A stretch of DNA of 64,000 bases from Phascolomyces articulosus (GCA_025677815.1 JAIXMP010000022.1:496001-560000), one strand, 5' to 3'; positions 1 through 11,966 are shown, counted from the stretch's first letter. Notes: a model not told the origin generated them from the letters alone. Program-made: numbers and translations.

Positions 1-184
1 AATATAATAATTATTAGAGTTTGTCTTATGTTAAATAAGTGCATGGGTTGAATGGATAACTAGTATAATCATATGGTACATATCATTGGAATCATAAATA
101 TTATTTATTACAAGTTATTTTTTTTTATTTTAGGACCTTTTTTGGTTCGAGTGATATAAATACATGTATCTACTTTTTCGTTGT

Positions 185-1459
185 TTATAAAAGTCTATCC
201 TTATCTTCTGAAGTTAAGCGAAGAGTTCTAGCTCTGCTTTTATAATCATCCCAAGGGAAATAAGCACCACAGATACGACGATGGCCAGTAAATGCGCTAC
301 GTCCATGAAGTACACGCCAATTATCAAACAATACAACGCGACCAGGTGCTAATGGTTCCCATAATTCATTTTCTGATTTCTTGAGAAGATCGTTCCACAT
401 GAATAAAGCATCATAGAATGCTTCCAATTGACTCGAGCTCAAATGATCCAAAGCGGATCGATCATCATTATTGTATCGTATTTGGAATAATTCACCATCA
501 GGACCATGGTTCAAAATAGGATAAGCGCGTGGTGTAGGAACAATCAAGACATTTTCATCACCAGCAGAGTGAGTAGGGACCAATGTGGATGCTAATGTAC
601 GATAAGCTTCTGGTGATTTTTCCTTCAACTGACGAGCCACATGGAAACCATCGACGAACAAGGAATCACCTCCTTTACCACTGAATTCAAGTTTATGGAA
701 CATTTGCATGCCAGCAGGTTCAGTGAAATAAGTATTGTCTGTATGAGCTCCCAAAGCCAATGTTGTATAAGCAGTATCAGCATGAGCCAAATCCGCGGTA
801 AAAGACCACATGCCCTTGGAATAATGAGTTTCACGCAAGAAACTAACGCGTCTTGCTAGTTCTTCAGTAGCTTCCACAGTGGTCGGTACACCATCCACAA
901 AACCAATACCATACACTTCGAGGTTATTTAACCATTGACGCAAACCATCATCTGAATCCATGACAGCTTCGTGTTCCACCACAGGTAAAGGATTCAATGA
1001 TGGAGCATCCCATAAGATGGGTTTCTTTCCCTGCAAAGGTTCAGCTGTACGCATCACGGGACTGTAAGAATGGGTATGGAGCCAATCCCACGCATAGTTG
1101 GATCGGTGACCATCGGGCCAGGTCACTTCTAAACCTTCAGGGGTGCTGTCAACGGCCGTGGGTTCAATGTCGCGAGGAATGGAAAATGTGTCCACCAATC
1201 GTTGTCGTGTAGTAGCATGATAACATTGTTCACAATGACAATGATCACGAAGCCAGAAATGGTGAAAAACAGACGTCTTGCGAGCATTCCAGTCTAAATA
1301 GATTTGTTTGTCATTGGCAATACCAGCACGTTGAGGTACGTTGCCTGAACCAGCAAGTTGTTTACGTGCACTGGGTTTATGTAAACGAGTTGCTGTAGTG
1401 GAAAAACAGCGACGACCTGTTTGTAATAAAAAGCGATTCATGAAGAATGGAATAAACAA
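185..1459 (-). CDS. Trimethyllysine dioxygenase (carnitine biosynthesis, mitochondrial)
   Basis: Single-exon gene, 424 residues. It belongs to the gamma-butyrobetaine/trimethyllysine Fe(II)/2-oxoglutarate dioxygenases, which start carnitine synthesis by hydroxylating N6-trimethyllysine. The N-terminus (after Met1 or, more likely, Met7) is basic and Ser/Thr-rich with no acidic residue, like a mitochondrial presequence. The N-terminal domain carries the zinc-type cluster DHCHCEQC at about 72-79. The iron ligands are the HxD of GAHTDNTYF (H239, D241) and a distal His in VLHGRSAF (H385), with R387 positioned for 2-oxoglutarate. The C-terminal ICGAYFPWDDYKSRAR stretch resembles TMLHE more than butyrobetaine dioxygenase, so I prefer trimethyllysine dioxygenase; butyrobetaine dioxygenase is the alternative. 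No introns, which is unusual for this window. Confidence 0.85.
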   Translation of the reverse strand: MFIPFFMNRFLLQTGRRCFSTTATRLHKPSARKQLAGSGNVPQRAGIANDKQIYLDWNARKTSVFHHFWLRDHCHCEQCYHATTRQRLVDTFSIPRDIEPTAVDSTPEGLEVTWPDGHRSNYAWDWLHTHSYSPVMRTAEPLQGKKPILWDAPSLNPLPVVEHEAVMDSDDGLRQWLNNLEVYGIGFVDGVPTTVEATEELARRVSFLRETHYSKGMWSFTADLAHADTAYTTLALGAHTDNTYFTEPAGMQMFHKLEFSGKGGDSLFVDGFHVARQLKEKSPEAYRTLASTLVPTHSAGDENVLIVPTPRAYPILNHGPDGELFQIRYNNDDRSALDHLSSSQLEAFYDALFMWNDLLKKSENELWEPLAPGRVVLFDNWRVLHGRSAFTGHRRICGAYFPWDDYKSRARTLRLTSEDKDRLL

Positions 1460-3780
1460 AAAAGAAGGTGGAAGAAGTGTGAGCGAGTGCGGAGGAAAAA
1501 GGTGGGGTCGAAGAAGTTAGAAAAAAAAATCAGATGAGGTGCCGTATAGTATCCCACTTTTGGGGGCACTCGGATTCTGTTTTTGCTTTTTTTTTACAAA
1601 AATGAATTGCTCTCTATTTCACAAATGAGTTGATTATCAATTAGTGTAAAACCTTGTCATACATTTAGGCCATGCTTGTGTGCACTTGTTTATTTATTCG
1701 CATAGTGTCCCCTTGTTGCCTTGACAACAAACCCAGACAGACGAATACAACTTGATCAACACAACCAACGACGGATACATTGAATGATAGATCGGGATAA
1801 AGCCTAAAAATTGTTTGTCTTTTGGATCCAAATGATAGAATACACAAATAATAATATAGGAGCAGAGATTGATTGGCTACTTGTCCATGAATAAAAAAGT
1901 CTGAATTACATATTTATAATATATTTTACTTTATTTTTGTTGTATAAACTCTTCATATTCAAACACCATATGTGCAGGAATTTGTAATTAAATTCGACCT
2001 ACTTCTAGTGGTCATAATGCTATGATTCTCTATCATTATTCATTGATTTTTTGCTTTTTGTATGGATACAACAAATAAAAAAGAAATAAAGAGTTGCTCC
2101 TTGTTCCATAATCGTATTATATAGGAAGAACAAATAGCACTAAAAAATAATAAAGTGCTGATAGGTTTTGAATAACTCATATACTTCGAGTTTGAACAAA
2201 CAATTGTCTTGCTGACGAAAAATATTTTCACTCAATGACAAACAAAATGTCTTTTCGGGTTTGACAGGTCAGAGACGAAAATAAAGTCCACTCATAATCG
2301 AAATTCGGTGCAGGTCCAAATATCTTTCATTTTTATATAATAATAATGGTCAGTACTGAAATTTATTGTCATTGCGTACTAATTTTTTTTTTTTGCGCTG
2401 AATTAACGAAAAGCCCATCTCTTCATATTGAACATTCTTTCCTTTCATAACTGAAAATTTCTGTCTTTATAACTAAAATTCTACCTTTAATACTGAAAAA
2501 TAATTTTTTGATCGCCACCTACATATAATTAAAATACTGTACATAGCTCCATATATAAACAATCATTTCCATGTAGCTAATAATATATATATATATATAT
2601 AACTATGCATGTCCACAACGCGTCGTGCATAATGTATTTGTAAAAAAACCTTTCTTTGTAAGTATACTGGGGTAGTTGGGCTGAGTACAATGTAGTTCTT
2701 CATTAATTAACAAATGAGGCAACCGTAGGAAAACTCTTGGATAATAAAGTGATGTCGGATCAAATCCTTTTTGCAAAAAAAGTGACTTTGGTCCAATCCG
2801 AAAGAAAGTACCCTGTTGATACTCTCTTGGATAATCATTTAAGTCTTTCTTTATTTATTTATTTCGTAATACCAAAGAAAAAAAAATCTGCTTCGTTGTT
2901 GATGATATTGGTGATGTTAGGAATTGACTCGTCATTTTGTATAGCATTACTATCATCGCCTCGCATTTTTTTTACAGTCATCCTCCTTTACTTCATTTAC
3001 CAAATCCCTTAATGTAAAATAACTACTATAATTGAGCTATAAAATACAGTTAACATCTAGTTGCTTAAGAATCTATATATACAATAAAGATAGTGGTTTT
3101 ACCAACCTCAGGTTCGTCGTTTTTACTATAACGACTTACTACTGGTGGCGGTGATGGTGGATTATTTAAAGTTTTTTTCTGTATCTTCAACATCATCGTC
3201 AGTTTTCTTCATCATGTCTTATTTTTATGAAGCTGAGGAATTTTTAAAATAAAAGGTGCATATTTCTTTGGTTGGGTTGAGGTTGAGGTTGAAATGTCTT
3301 TGACTTATTTTTGCGCCCTGGTGGCCAACTGGGTCCACGTTTAATTGGCGATACATCATTATTATCACTAATTAATACGGTATGCCGAAATAATAATAAT
3401 AATAATAAAAGCAGGAATAATAAACTTAATAACAATTTTAAAAAAGAGACAGAAGAGAAAGATACCATTCCCATACACTAACATGAGCAATAGTTCATAT
3501 GATCCATAAGCATCAAATAAGTAATACATCTAATAAATACAGTGGTATATTGTGGCATACAATGCAACATGCCATTAGTTAAACCGTAATTTTATTGGCG
3601 GAATTTACACCTCCTTAAAAGTACGCTAGTCCATATCAGCAACAAATCACGAATTCTGATTGGGTAGAAAACTGAACATTTTCATCACCAGAGGCTTTTT
3701 TTGCTGTTGTAAAAATTGTACACCACTTTGCTTTTTTTTTTTCGTTTCTCTCTTATTTTTTTTTTATTTAATTAACAAAA
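1460..3780. other. Intergenic region between the dioxygenase and the SR-protein gene
   Basis: About 2.3 kb of AT-rich sequence holding the divergent promoters of the two flanking genes, a TA microsatellite near 2583-2601 and poly-T tracts just before the SR-protein start. Only short low-complexity open frames are present, apart from the weak minus-strand candidate at 3244-3474. I see no RNA gene or mobile element. Confidence 0.6.
3244..3474 (-). CDS. Possible small single-pass membrane protein (weak call)
   Basis: Open frame of 76 residues with an N-terminal hydrophobic stretch (Leu-rich, about residues 11-29) followed by a polar tail with a KRGPSWPPGRKNKSK patch. Further along the same strand (about 3180-3073) a second open stretch reads NNPPSPPPVVSRYSKNDEPE, which could be a later exon, but I found no convincing splice pair joining them. 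No family recognised. The hydrophobic run comes partly from AAT/ATT repeats, so it may be chance. Treat as hypothetical. Confidence 0.18.
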   Translation of the reverse strand: MGMVSFSSVSFLKLLLSLLFLLLLLLLLFRHTVLISDNNDVSPIKRGPSWPPGRKNKSKTFQPQPQPNQRNMHLLF

Positions 3781-5741
3781 ATGTCTTATTACGGTGATCG
3801 TGATCGTGACCGAGGTAGCCGCCGCCCTTCGCGTAGACTTTATGTCGGTAAGTGTTATAAATAAAGCAGTCAACAGATGGATATTTCCTCCAATAATGAA
3901 AGACATTGACAACTGAAAAAATATCCTTTTTTATAGGAAATTTGAATCGTTATGTGCGTGAACGTGATGTCGAACGTCTTTTTGCTAAGCTTGGTAGAAT
4001 CAACGATCTTGCATTGATGGTAAACAGAAAGAAAAAGAAAAAAATACAATCATTGATAATAGGGAAATTGTTTTTAAATATGAAACTAATGATTTGGTAT
4101 GTTTCTTTTATTTAATCTAGTCGAATTTTGCCTTTATTGAATACGATGTAAGTAGCGATATACAAACCTGTTATTGTCAGTATATTAGAATAATGATGAA
4201 TCTTAAATCTAACCATATTCTATTATTGCTATTATTACTATAGGATGAACGGGGTTCGTTTCATTCTCTTTGTTAAAGCGATGTTTTGGTGATATGATGA
4301 AAATTGTTTTTAGTTGTTTTGGGTGGTGTGGCCGGTGGTGAACTATATATGCTAGCGCTTCGCTTTCTTTTTTGTGTGTTTTTGGTGCTTTTTGCCGCGT
4401 TTGCAACAAAGAAGAAGAAGTCTTTTTTTCATTGCTGGCCGGGATTGCGTTTTTTTGTTATTTTTGTTGTCTGTTGATGTCTTAAAAGCGAACATACAAA
4501 AACACATACACACATTACATACATATATATTACGGGGATAATTTGATGATTGAGCACACACACACAACGGTCCGATAACACAAAATCTCTCTCTCTCTCT
4601 TACTCTCTCTTGCATGCAGACGCCGAAGATGCTGTTAGAAACCTTCACGGAACACGTTTAGAAGGTGACCGTATTATTGTAAGTCATTATTTATTTATTT
4701 TTATTTTTATCCTGTTCATCCGATTTTTGACTCATCATGTATATCATATAAATATATAGGTCGAATTTGCCAAAAATAAGCCACGTAACAACAGAGGTTA
4801 TGACCGTGACCGTGGTGGTCGTCGAAACGATCGATTCGGTGGTGAACGTTGTTATAATTGCGGTGAAGTCGGTATGTTTTTTTTTCTTTGTTTTCTTTCT
4901 TTTGACAATTAATAAATAATAGGTCGAATTCAAAATGGGCGGGGGAAATGATAAAAAAAGAGAGACTGAAAGTATGTTATATTCCTACAAATCTTGTGCG
5001 ATATTTTTTTTTCTTTAGGACACATGTAAGTAATCATTTATTAAAGAGAGGAAGGAGAAATCGATGGATAATATTGAAAGCAACAAGAATGTTACTTGAT
5101 ATTCTTCTGCTTTTTTTGTACTAACAAAATACATATGTTTTTGAACATGGAATTAGTTCGAGAGAATGGTAAGCCATTTTTCTACATGTGAATGATATGC
5201 AGGATCAGAATAAAACGAAGAGGTTTAATTAATATGTTTTATATATATATATATATTTGTAAAAATAGTTCTTTGCCCAAGGGAAGGTAAGGATGAATAG
5301 AATATTTTCTGTTTTCATTATTTATATTGATAGATTGTTTTCTATGTTGATATATTAACGTGATATATTTTATATAGTGGTGAACGTGCCATGAGATTTG
5401 AAGAAAATCGTTGCTTTGAATGTGGTCAACCAGGACATATGGCCCGTGATTGTCCGTAAGTAAATATAGGAATCAAGAGAAACTATCAAAAAGAAATTGG
5501 CTTAAGGTGAACTTAGTTTATGGTTGGAATGCTAATGTTTTAACACTCTCCATCCTTTCTACGCAGTGACCGTCAAGGTGGTGGAAATGGTGGAGGTGGT
5601 GGTGGTCGTGACAGAAGACGTTCGCGCTCCCCTCGTTCTCGTAGCCCTGCACGACACTCCAGAAGATACTCTGGCGAACGTGAAGATCGTAGCCGCTATG
5701 GTCCTGATGAAGATCGATATGAGGATAGCAACTATAGATAA
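3781..5741 (+). CDS. SR-type splicing factor: RRM plus two CCHC zinc knuckles plus short RS tail
   Basis: Eleven exons: 3781-3847, 3937-4019, 4121-4147, 4244-4253, 4620-4678, 4760-4871, 5019-5025, 5157-5168, 5269-5286, 5378-5455, 5567-5741. The spliced CDS is 648 nt (215 residues), in frame throughout. Order: basic RD-rich start, RRM (RNP2 LYVGNL near 22-27, RNP1-like SNFAFIEYDD near 51-60, then RDAEDAVRNLHGTRL), an arginine/glycine linker, two zinc knuckles (CYNCGEVGHISREC and CFECGQPGHMARDC), a Gly run and an RS/RD tail ending in SNYR. This is the layout of plant RS2Z/RSZ proteins, nuclear splicing regulators. Exons 4, 7, 8 and 9 are only 10, 7, 12 and 18 nt, and the first knuckle is complete only if the last three are included. 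Donors are GTAAGT-like except GTTCGT after exon 4. The intron before exon 8 has a perfect TACTAAC. Confidence 0.88.
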
Positions 5742-6874
5742 GTTTATTGCAAACACATTATATTGTTGTCTTCACACACACACATATTTTTCTCTCTTTG
5801 TGTCTTTTTTTTCTTTGTCGTTTTTTACCTTTTTTTTTTCTTTTCACTTTACACTTCCACACATGTGATTCCTTTTTCTCTGTTATTTGAAAGAAAAAAA
5901 TAAAAAATTAAAGCATATCATATTTTTAAGAAAAAATAAAGAGTTTTTGCTACTACTATTCATCTCTTTTTTTTTTAAAAAAAAAAAAAGAAGTGTACAG
6001 TCGACACATCCTTGTTTTTTGCTTGTTTGCTATATGTAAGAATGATAGTATATGTACTTAGGGCCGATGACGATAAAGGAGAAACTTACAATTAATAATA
6101 TAAATATATATATATACATATGTTCTTTTTCGTGTATTGATCCCATTTATTCCCCAAAATTTGACGAACTTCTTTGACATGTATTTATATGCTCTGTTGA
6201 AGAGAAGATATATAATAATAGATTCTGCACCCCAAAAATGAGGCAGTGATAAAAAGAATATGTCAGTGAGGTGCATCCGATCATTTTTATCTTTGCAACA
6301 ATGTTTATACTGTAGATAAATTTTTCTTGGCACGTATCCTAGGAATGTATTCATGGAGAAAATGTGGTAAAGGAATGGTTGATGAGCAATAGAAAGATAC
6401 GAACAAGAGTATCAAATGGGTTATAATATCTAAAAAATATAAGGGTTGACTATAGAATTCTTCTTATTTCTCATCTCCTGCACATTTATACGTAGGTTAT
6501 CCTGATGTGAAATGGTTATAATATATTCAACTCTAAGTCGGAAGCGTCATAGCTAATGTGCGAGGGTTATATGGTGTGCAATACACACATAATTTTACAG
6601 AAGAAAAAGAAGACTTGTCATCACTAATTAAGGTATCTAGAGTGTTGGATCTTAATACGGGATAGCTTTTTCTGCGATTAAGTAGATCTACACTATCTTT
6701 ATGCCACCACATTTCATGATGAAGAAAAAGGAGCTACAGAGTTTAATAATAGATTTCTTTTATTTGTTTTTCGACAATGCAATTGAAGAGAAATAGGTGC
6801 TGTGAGATTATTATGTGTCGACCTTGACACCTATTCTATACCATTGAAACATATGATCATATTTTGTAGATAAA
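5742..6874. other. Intergenic region
   Basis: 3' region of the SR-protein gene, with A/T homopolymers and AATAAA-like words near 5899-5940, followed by about 0.9 kb of AT-rich sequence with no convincing coding frame. It includes the upstream region of the small secreted protein. Confidence 0.55.
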
Positions 6875-7333
6875 ATGAAATTCTTGATGATGATGATGAT
6901 TGGTTATTAGATATTATGATTCAGCGTGAAATTAGTTAGTATATAAAGGATGGAATCTTGCCACATCCTTTGTTTTCTATTATATAGTTATATTTCACCT
7001 TATCTTTTCCTATATATCCTATATATAAAAATGATATTAATTACATTTCCCTTTCCTGTCCTTTATCAACTTTAAAATTATGATTCGCTTTTCACAGCTC
7101 TTACATTCGCTTCCGTTATCGTTGTTCCTGCTTCTTTTGCTTTGGCAGCACCAATGCAGGATAAGAATCATTCTCCTCCTAAAGAAGCTCTTGCCATTGC
7201 CCAACTGAAGGAAGAGAAAAAGGCGGCTTCTCATCACCGTAGTAGCAGCAGTCATGGTGGAGAAAGTAAAGGAGAAAATGGTGGCGAAAGTGAAGATGAG
7301 GAGGATTGTAAAGAGCACGTATCTTGGTATTGA
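6875..7333 (+). CDS. Small secreted protein, Ser/Glu/Lys-rich (hypothetical)
   Basis: Two-exon model: 6875-6902 (MKFLMMMMI plus one base), intron GTTATT...CAG, exon 7098-7333. Spliced protein of about 87 residues. The join gives a near-ideal signal peptide: lysine, a Met/Ile/Ala/Val core, and ASFALA followed by APMQ as an AXA cleavage site. The mature part is short and charged (SPPKEALAIAQLKEEKKAA, a Ser-His-Gly run, then ESEDEEDCKEH) with a single Cys and no known domain. The second exon is clear from its frame and its signal core. The first exon is inferred because the frame has no ATG of its own and is stopped at 7073-7075; the donor is not consensus. A further intron starting at the GTATCT near the end is possible. 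Confidence 0.45.
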
Positions 7334-8835
7334 TGAAGATGAGTGCTGTGTGTTTCTTTTTTCTTTTTTCTAGGGACTCTGCATTTTTTACAATCGGGAC
7401 ATAATACTATATCAATATTTATTATACGTTTATTATAATACAAATGAATCCACCCACAGAAAAGGTAATGGTAATATAATAGTAATAATATGAAAATCGT
7501 TCGTTTGTTTAATCATTCTATTTTTAGCAGATCAGAGGGGCAATGATAATAATCTAGTACTCTATTCTTATCTTGGTATAAATGGAATAGCTAATAACAA
7601 ATCATAACGAATAATCAATTTTTTAGTATTTGTTTTTTATACTTCATCAAATACGTACATCACATATCTCTTTCACTATACATCGAGTCATAATATCCAT
7701 TCCTCCGATACAAACCTTTGCCCTCAATCAAAGTATCATCATTGAGCTTTACGATGTGATTGTAATGTCTGTTAATTTCCCTGCGTCAGTTTTGATATAT
7801 AATTATTGATCCATTCCTTCTCATGGAAGAAAAATCGCAATGAGTTCCTACCATTTTTAAGCTAGTAGTATATAATATATTCTGTGCATTCTTTTTTTAT
7901 CTTCGTTATGCTCTACGTATTAAGCATTTCATTTCTTCGCATAAAGACTTATGAGTAACAAAGCATACATCTTTCAAAAAATAAAAATAAAACGCGCACC
8001 ATTTGTAAAACTATTACCTCCACTTTTCGTCATGAAGATGATGGAGGAGAAATTTGACCAGTCGTTGCTTGAATGAAATTTTTTTCCTACTGCCTTCCTA
8101 GTATTACTTTTCTATTCCAATAGGTATCTTGCTTAAAGTGTTGTATGTACGGCTAATTGTCAGTAGTAAAAGCTTTCTTATCGATGTTGGAAATAACCAA
8201 ACATATAATTCAAAGGAGGAATAGACCAGAATGACCAGTCAAAAAGGGTATAATATCCAATCTTTCCAATCACCGGTAACATAATTTTCCACATTCAAAC
8301 TGACAACTGAGTTAATAAATTAAGTTTTTACAGTTTATTTGAATCTTTTCTACCTATTTGAAAGAGAAGAGCAGCTGCTACAAATAATCATCAAAATTAC
8401 TCCCTATACTTTGATCAATACTATTGTCGTTATTCTTGTAGTTTATACAGAATATATAGCAGTCCGTTAGTAGGATCCAAAATGGCGATAGTAATATAGT
8501 GTTGTTTTATCATTCACATCATTCCCGATTTTTGCTATGATGATATTTCTTTTTATTATATAAACATCATATTCCTTCATACGTGTTATTATCTAGTTGC
8601 TAATAATTCAAATACTTGGTATGTTCCTTTTTCTTGGTTATTCTTTTCTTGAGGGCTTTATTCATTTATATCTTATTTCTTTATCAAAGCAACATTGTTT
8701 TTATCCGTTGCCCTTACAAATAAAATTGCTAATCAATAAGCGGCGGGGTTTTAAGAGAAAGTGTTTCACCACATAAAGCATCAACGATGAATTCCAAAAT
8801 TAATTGGCTGAAGCTTATTCACTTTAGCTTTTCTT
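7334..8835. other. Intergenic region
   Basis: About 1.5 kb of AT-rich sequence without a supported gene. It contains poly-A/T tracts and the promoter of the signal-anchored protein downstream. No repeat or RNA gene recognised. Confidence 0.55.
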
Positions 8836-9860
8836 ATGCCGATGCCGAAAACACTAGTGTGGGTACCTGTGATTGCAGCTATTCTAGTTCTTCTCTCTAG
8901 TTACTTGTACACTACAACTTCTTCACACGACTCCATTACTACTACAACTGATAATCATTACAGAATGACTGGTTCGCAATTTCAACTTATTCTTAGAGAA
9001 GGTATTACAGGAGGTTTCGCAGGACCTACTGTCAAGTGAGTAAAATAACAAAAAGGAAAAAAAAAGATAAGAAAGTATATTATCGTCAAGGCGACAATAG
9101 AAAAGAGAAAGCAGCATAGTTTTTATTTAGTATAACGGAATGAATTATGGTCATTGCTCTCATTTTGTTTAAAATGTCATTATTAATCGTTTTGTTTTAA
9201 TGAATGTAAATTCATAAAATAGAAAAGTGATTGAAATCAAAGGCGATAGTAGTTCTGGAGCAACACTTCTCCATGCCAACTTGCAACCTGGTACTAAAGC
9301 TGACTATGTAACCCAAACGGGGTCTGTGTCCACGTAAGTTTCCTAACCTCCCCAAATATTCATGACTTCATCCCAATTTTCTTCTCCTTTTATCTCTCTC
9401 CTTTGAACTAATTTTATATGGATGGTATAATAGTGAACAATTAACAACTTTATTATCAACAGTAAAAGAACAATTACAAAGTTTACCAACAGAAGATCCG
9501 ATTGGCAGTGAAGATATTTATGGATTAGATACATCCATCCTATTTTTTGCTGATGGTTTCCAATGGGGAAATGGTAAGTGTTTTAAATAAAAAGAGTGAT
9601 AGGTTAGACTTTTTTGTTGTTTTCTTTCTCCTATCTCTCAACCGATCAATCTATTGTTGGTGATAATGACCACGGGTTTCTCTTTTAACAATATTGAAAC
9701 GTGATAATATATATTATATACCATATTGTTAGGTGGGCCTGAAGGATGTACTGGAGGTGAATCTACAAAACAAGCAACTCCAGAGCAAAAACAAATCTTC
9801 GCAACATTGGTTGAATTAATCTCTACCTTTGGAACTCAATATGCTACCACTGCTGCTTAA
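8836..9860 (+). CDS. Signal-anchored or secreted protein of unknown family
   Basis: Four exons: 8836-9035, 9223-9333, 9434-9573, 9733-9860; 579 nt spliced, 192 residues. The N-terminus has a hydrophobic segment (about residues 7-26, VWVPVIAAILVLLSSYLY) that is a signal peptide or type-II anchor, then a Thr/Ser-rich spacer. The body starts with a distinctive FQLILREGITGGFAGP block, followed by an Ile/Val-rich strand, a long amphipathic region (EQLTTLLSTVKEQLQSL), LFFADGFQWGNGGPEGC, and a helical C-terminus ending in ATTAA. One or two Cys only. I do not recognise the family. Donors are GTGAGT, GTAAGT and GTAAGT and all joins hold frame, so the gene model is stronger than any functional guess. 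Confidence 0.72.
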
Positions 9861-10330
9861 AGTACTTGTGAATTTCAATCATCCATCTATCATATTTAAA
9901 AATAATGAAATGAAATGAAAAGAAGAGAGTTGTATGAATATTATTTTCTTATAAAAACATGTTTTTATTTTGGGAGAATAAGAAAAATAAGGGGAATTGA
10001 TATGATTTCCAAGCCTCGTTCTCGTTATTGTTGTTTTATTATTATTATTTATTGAAATTAAACTTGTCGCATGGAATTATAAGGCGTGGGTGTAATTCAA
10101 CTTGAATTATTATTATTATCTATTACAAACGAAAACTACCATAAACCTATACTATTCTCTCTTTCTCTCCCCCTATTCCACAATGACTCATGTCTCTTCT
10201 TTTCTCGTTTCTTTTTGTCCCCCTTTTTTTCTCATTTCTCATTTCTTTTTTTTTTTTTTTTTTTTTCTTGACTCCTCAAATTCTCATTTACATATTAAAC
10301 ATCTCGTTTTTTGTTTTATAAATCATCAAA
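9861..10330. other. Intergenic region, G-beta promoter
   Basis: 3' end of the unknown gene (AATAATGAAATG region) and the promoter of the G-beta gene, which ends in a long pyrimidine tract with about 24 consecutive T at 10247-10266 and flanking T/C runs shortly before the start codon. No gene. Confidence 0.55.
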
Positions 10331-11966
10331 ATGACTGATAGTGAAATGGCAGGCAGGATATCAGCTGCAAGAAGGTATTATTGTTACTGTTATAGTCGTA
10401 TATTATGTGGAGAAAACTCAAACTTTTATAACAAAACAATATATTTTGTAATAGAGAAGCAGAAGCACTTAAAGAACGTATTAAACAACGTAAAGACGCT
10501 TTAAGTGATACTACATGTATGATAATTTTCTTTGATAAATATTGGTTTTGAAAAAGAAATGGACGTGTGTATGTGTACTGCGGATGAAAACTGATAATTA
10601 ATTTAACTCATTATTACCACGATTACACAATATGATACGATGTTATAGTACAAGAAATGGCCAAAGAAGTTGAGCCATTACCACGTATTGTCATGAAAGC
10701 ACGTAGAACATTAAAAGGTCATTTAGCAAAGATTTATGCTATGCATTGGGCAACCGATAAGCGACACCTTGTTTCTGCTTCACAGGATGGTAAATTGATT
10801 GTATGGGATGCTTATTCAACAAACAAAGTACATGCTATCCCGTTACGTTCTTCTTGGGTCATGACATGTGCTTATTCACCTTCTGGAAACTTTGTTGCTT
10901 GTGGTGGTCTTGATAATATTTGTTCCATTTATAATCTCAGAACACGCGATGGTCCTGTTCGACCAGCTCGAGAATTGTCTGCACATACAGGTATATATAT
11001 AAATATATGAAACATCAATCCAACTCGATTTGCTTATTTATGCTCCAGTATATAGAACAGAACTAAATAAATATATGTATGATACTAGGTTACTTAAGTT
11101 GCTGCCGTTTTATGAATGATCGTCAAATCCTAACAGCATCAGGCGACTGCACAATCTGTTTGTGGGATATTGACGCAGGTGTCAAAATTGAAGAATTTGC
11201 AGATCATGCTGGAGATGTGATGAGGTATAGTATCTCTTTTTTCTTTTGATAAGGGAATGAAGAGTTTGACGAGAAAAAGAGCATAACCTCTCTTTCATTC
11301 TTTTTAATACCACTGTTATTTTTCTCTAATGATTTGGAAATGTTTAAATTTATTTATATTCAAAGCTTATCTCTTGGGCCCAATCCAAATGTTTTTGTTA
11401 CTGGTGCTTGTGACACAACAGCCAAAGTGTGGGATATCCGAACCAAACGTTGCGTCCAAACATTTGTGGGCCATGAATCCGATGTCAACGCAGTTCAATT
11501 CTTCCCAAATGGAGATGCATTTGCAACTGGTTCCGATGATGCCAGTTGTCGACTCTTTGATTTACGTGCTGATACAGAACTTTCTACCTATTCACATGAA
11601 TCCATTTTGTGTGGTATTACATCTGTGGCATTTTCTGTCTCGGGTCGTCTTATGTTTGGTGGTTACGATGATTATAATTGTAATGTTTGGGACACATTGA
11701 AAGGTGAACGTGTGGGTGTTTTATCTGCCCATGAGAATCGCGTTTCTTGTTTGGGTGTTTCTACAGATGGTATGGCGTTGTGCACCGGAAGTTGGGATTC
11801 TACCCTCAAGGTAAATTTACAAGTACTACTGTCACTATTATACAGGACATATTTTCTTATCTGGTTTCATGCATCTTATATTTACTATCACTCTTTCCTT
11901 CTATACAATATGATGATAAATCTGTTTAACTCATCAAATTATTTGTTTACTTAGGTTTGGGCGTGA
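10331..11966 (+). CDS. Heterotrimeric G protein beta subunit (WD40)
   Basis: Six exons: 10331-10374, 10455-10516, 10649-10990, 11089-11224, 11366-11810, 11955-11966; 1041 nt, 346 residues, the usual G-beta length. An N-terminal helix (about 1-40, [17 protein letters not shown]) pairs with G-gamma. Seven WD40 repeats follow, starting at [14 protein letters not shown] and including [81 protein letters not shown] and the closing [10 protein letters not shown]. The last exon codes only for VWA and the stop. It couples pheromone or nutrient receptors to effectors at the plasma membrane. The donors after exons 1, 2 and 4 are GTATTA, GTATGA and GTATAG. Confidence 0.95.

Noticed and set aside
2737..3012. 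91-codon plus-strand frame
   Set aside because: No ATG-led conserved motif, poly-Lys/Phe from A/T runs; taken as chance.
4352..4648. 98-codon minus-strand frame, Arg/Lys-rich
   Set aside because: Lies across intron 4 and exon 5 of the SR-protein gene; composition comes from CT/CA repeats.
5559..5868. Plus and minus frames over the last SR-protein exon
   Set aside because: Shadows of the Gly/Arg/Ser codons in the real frame.
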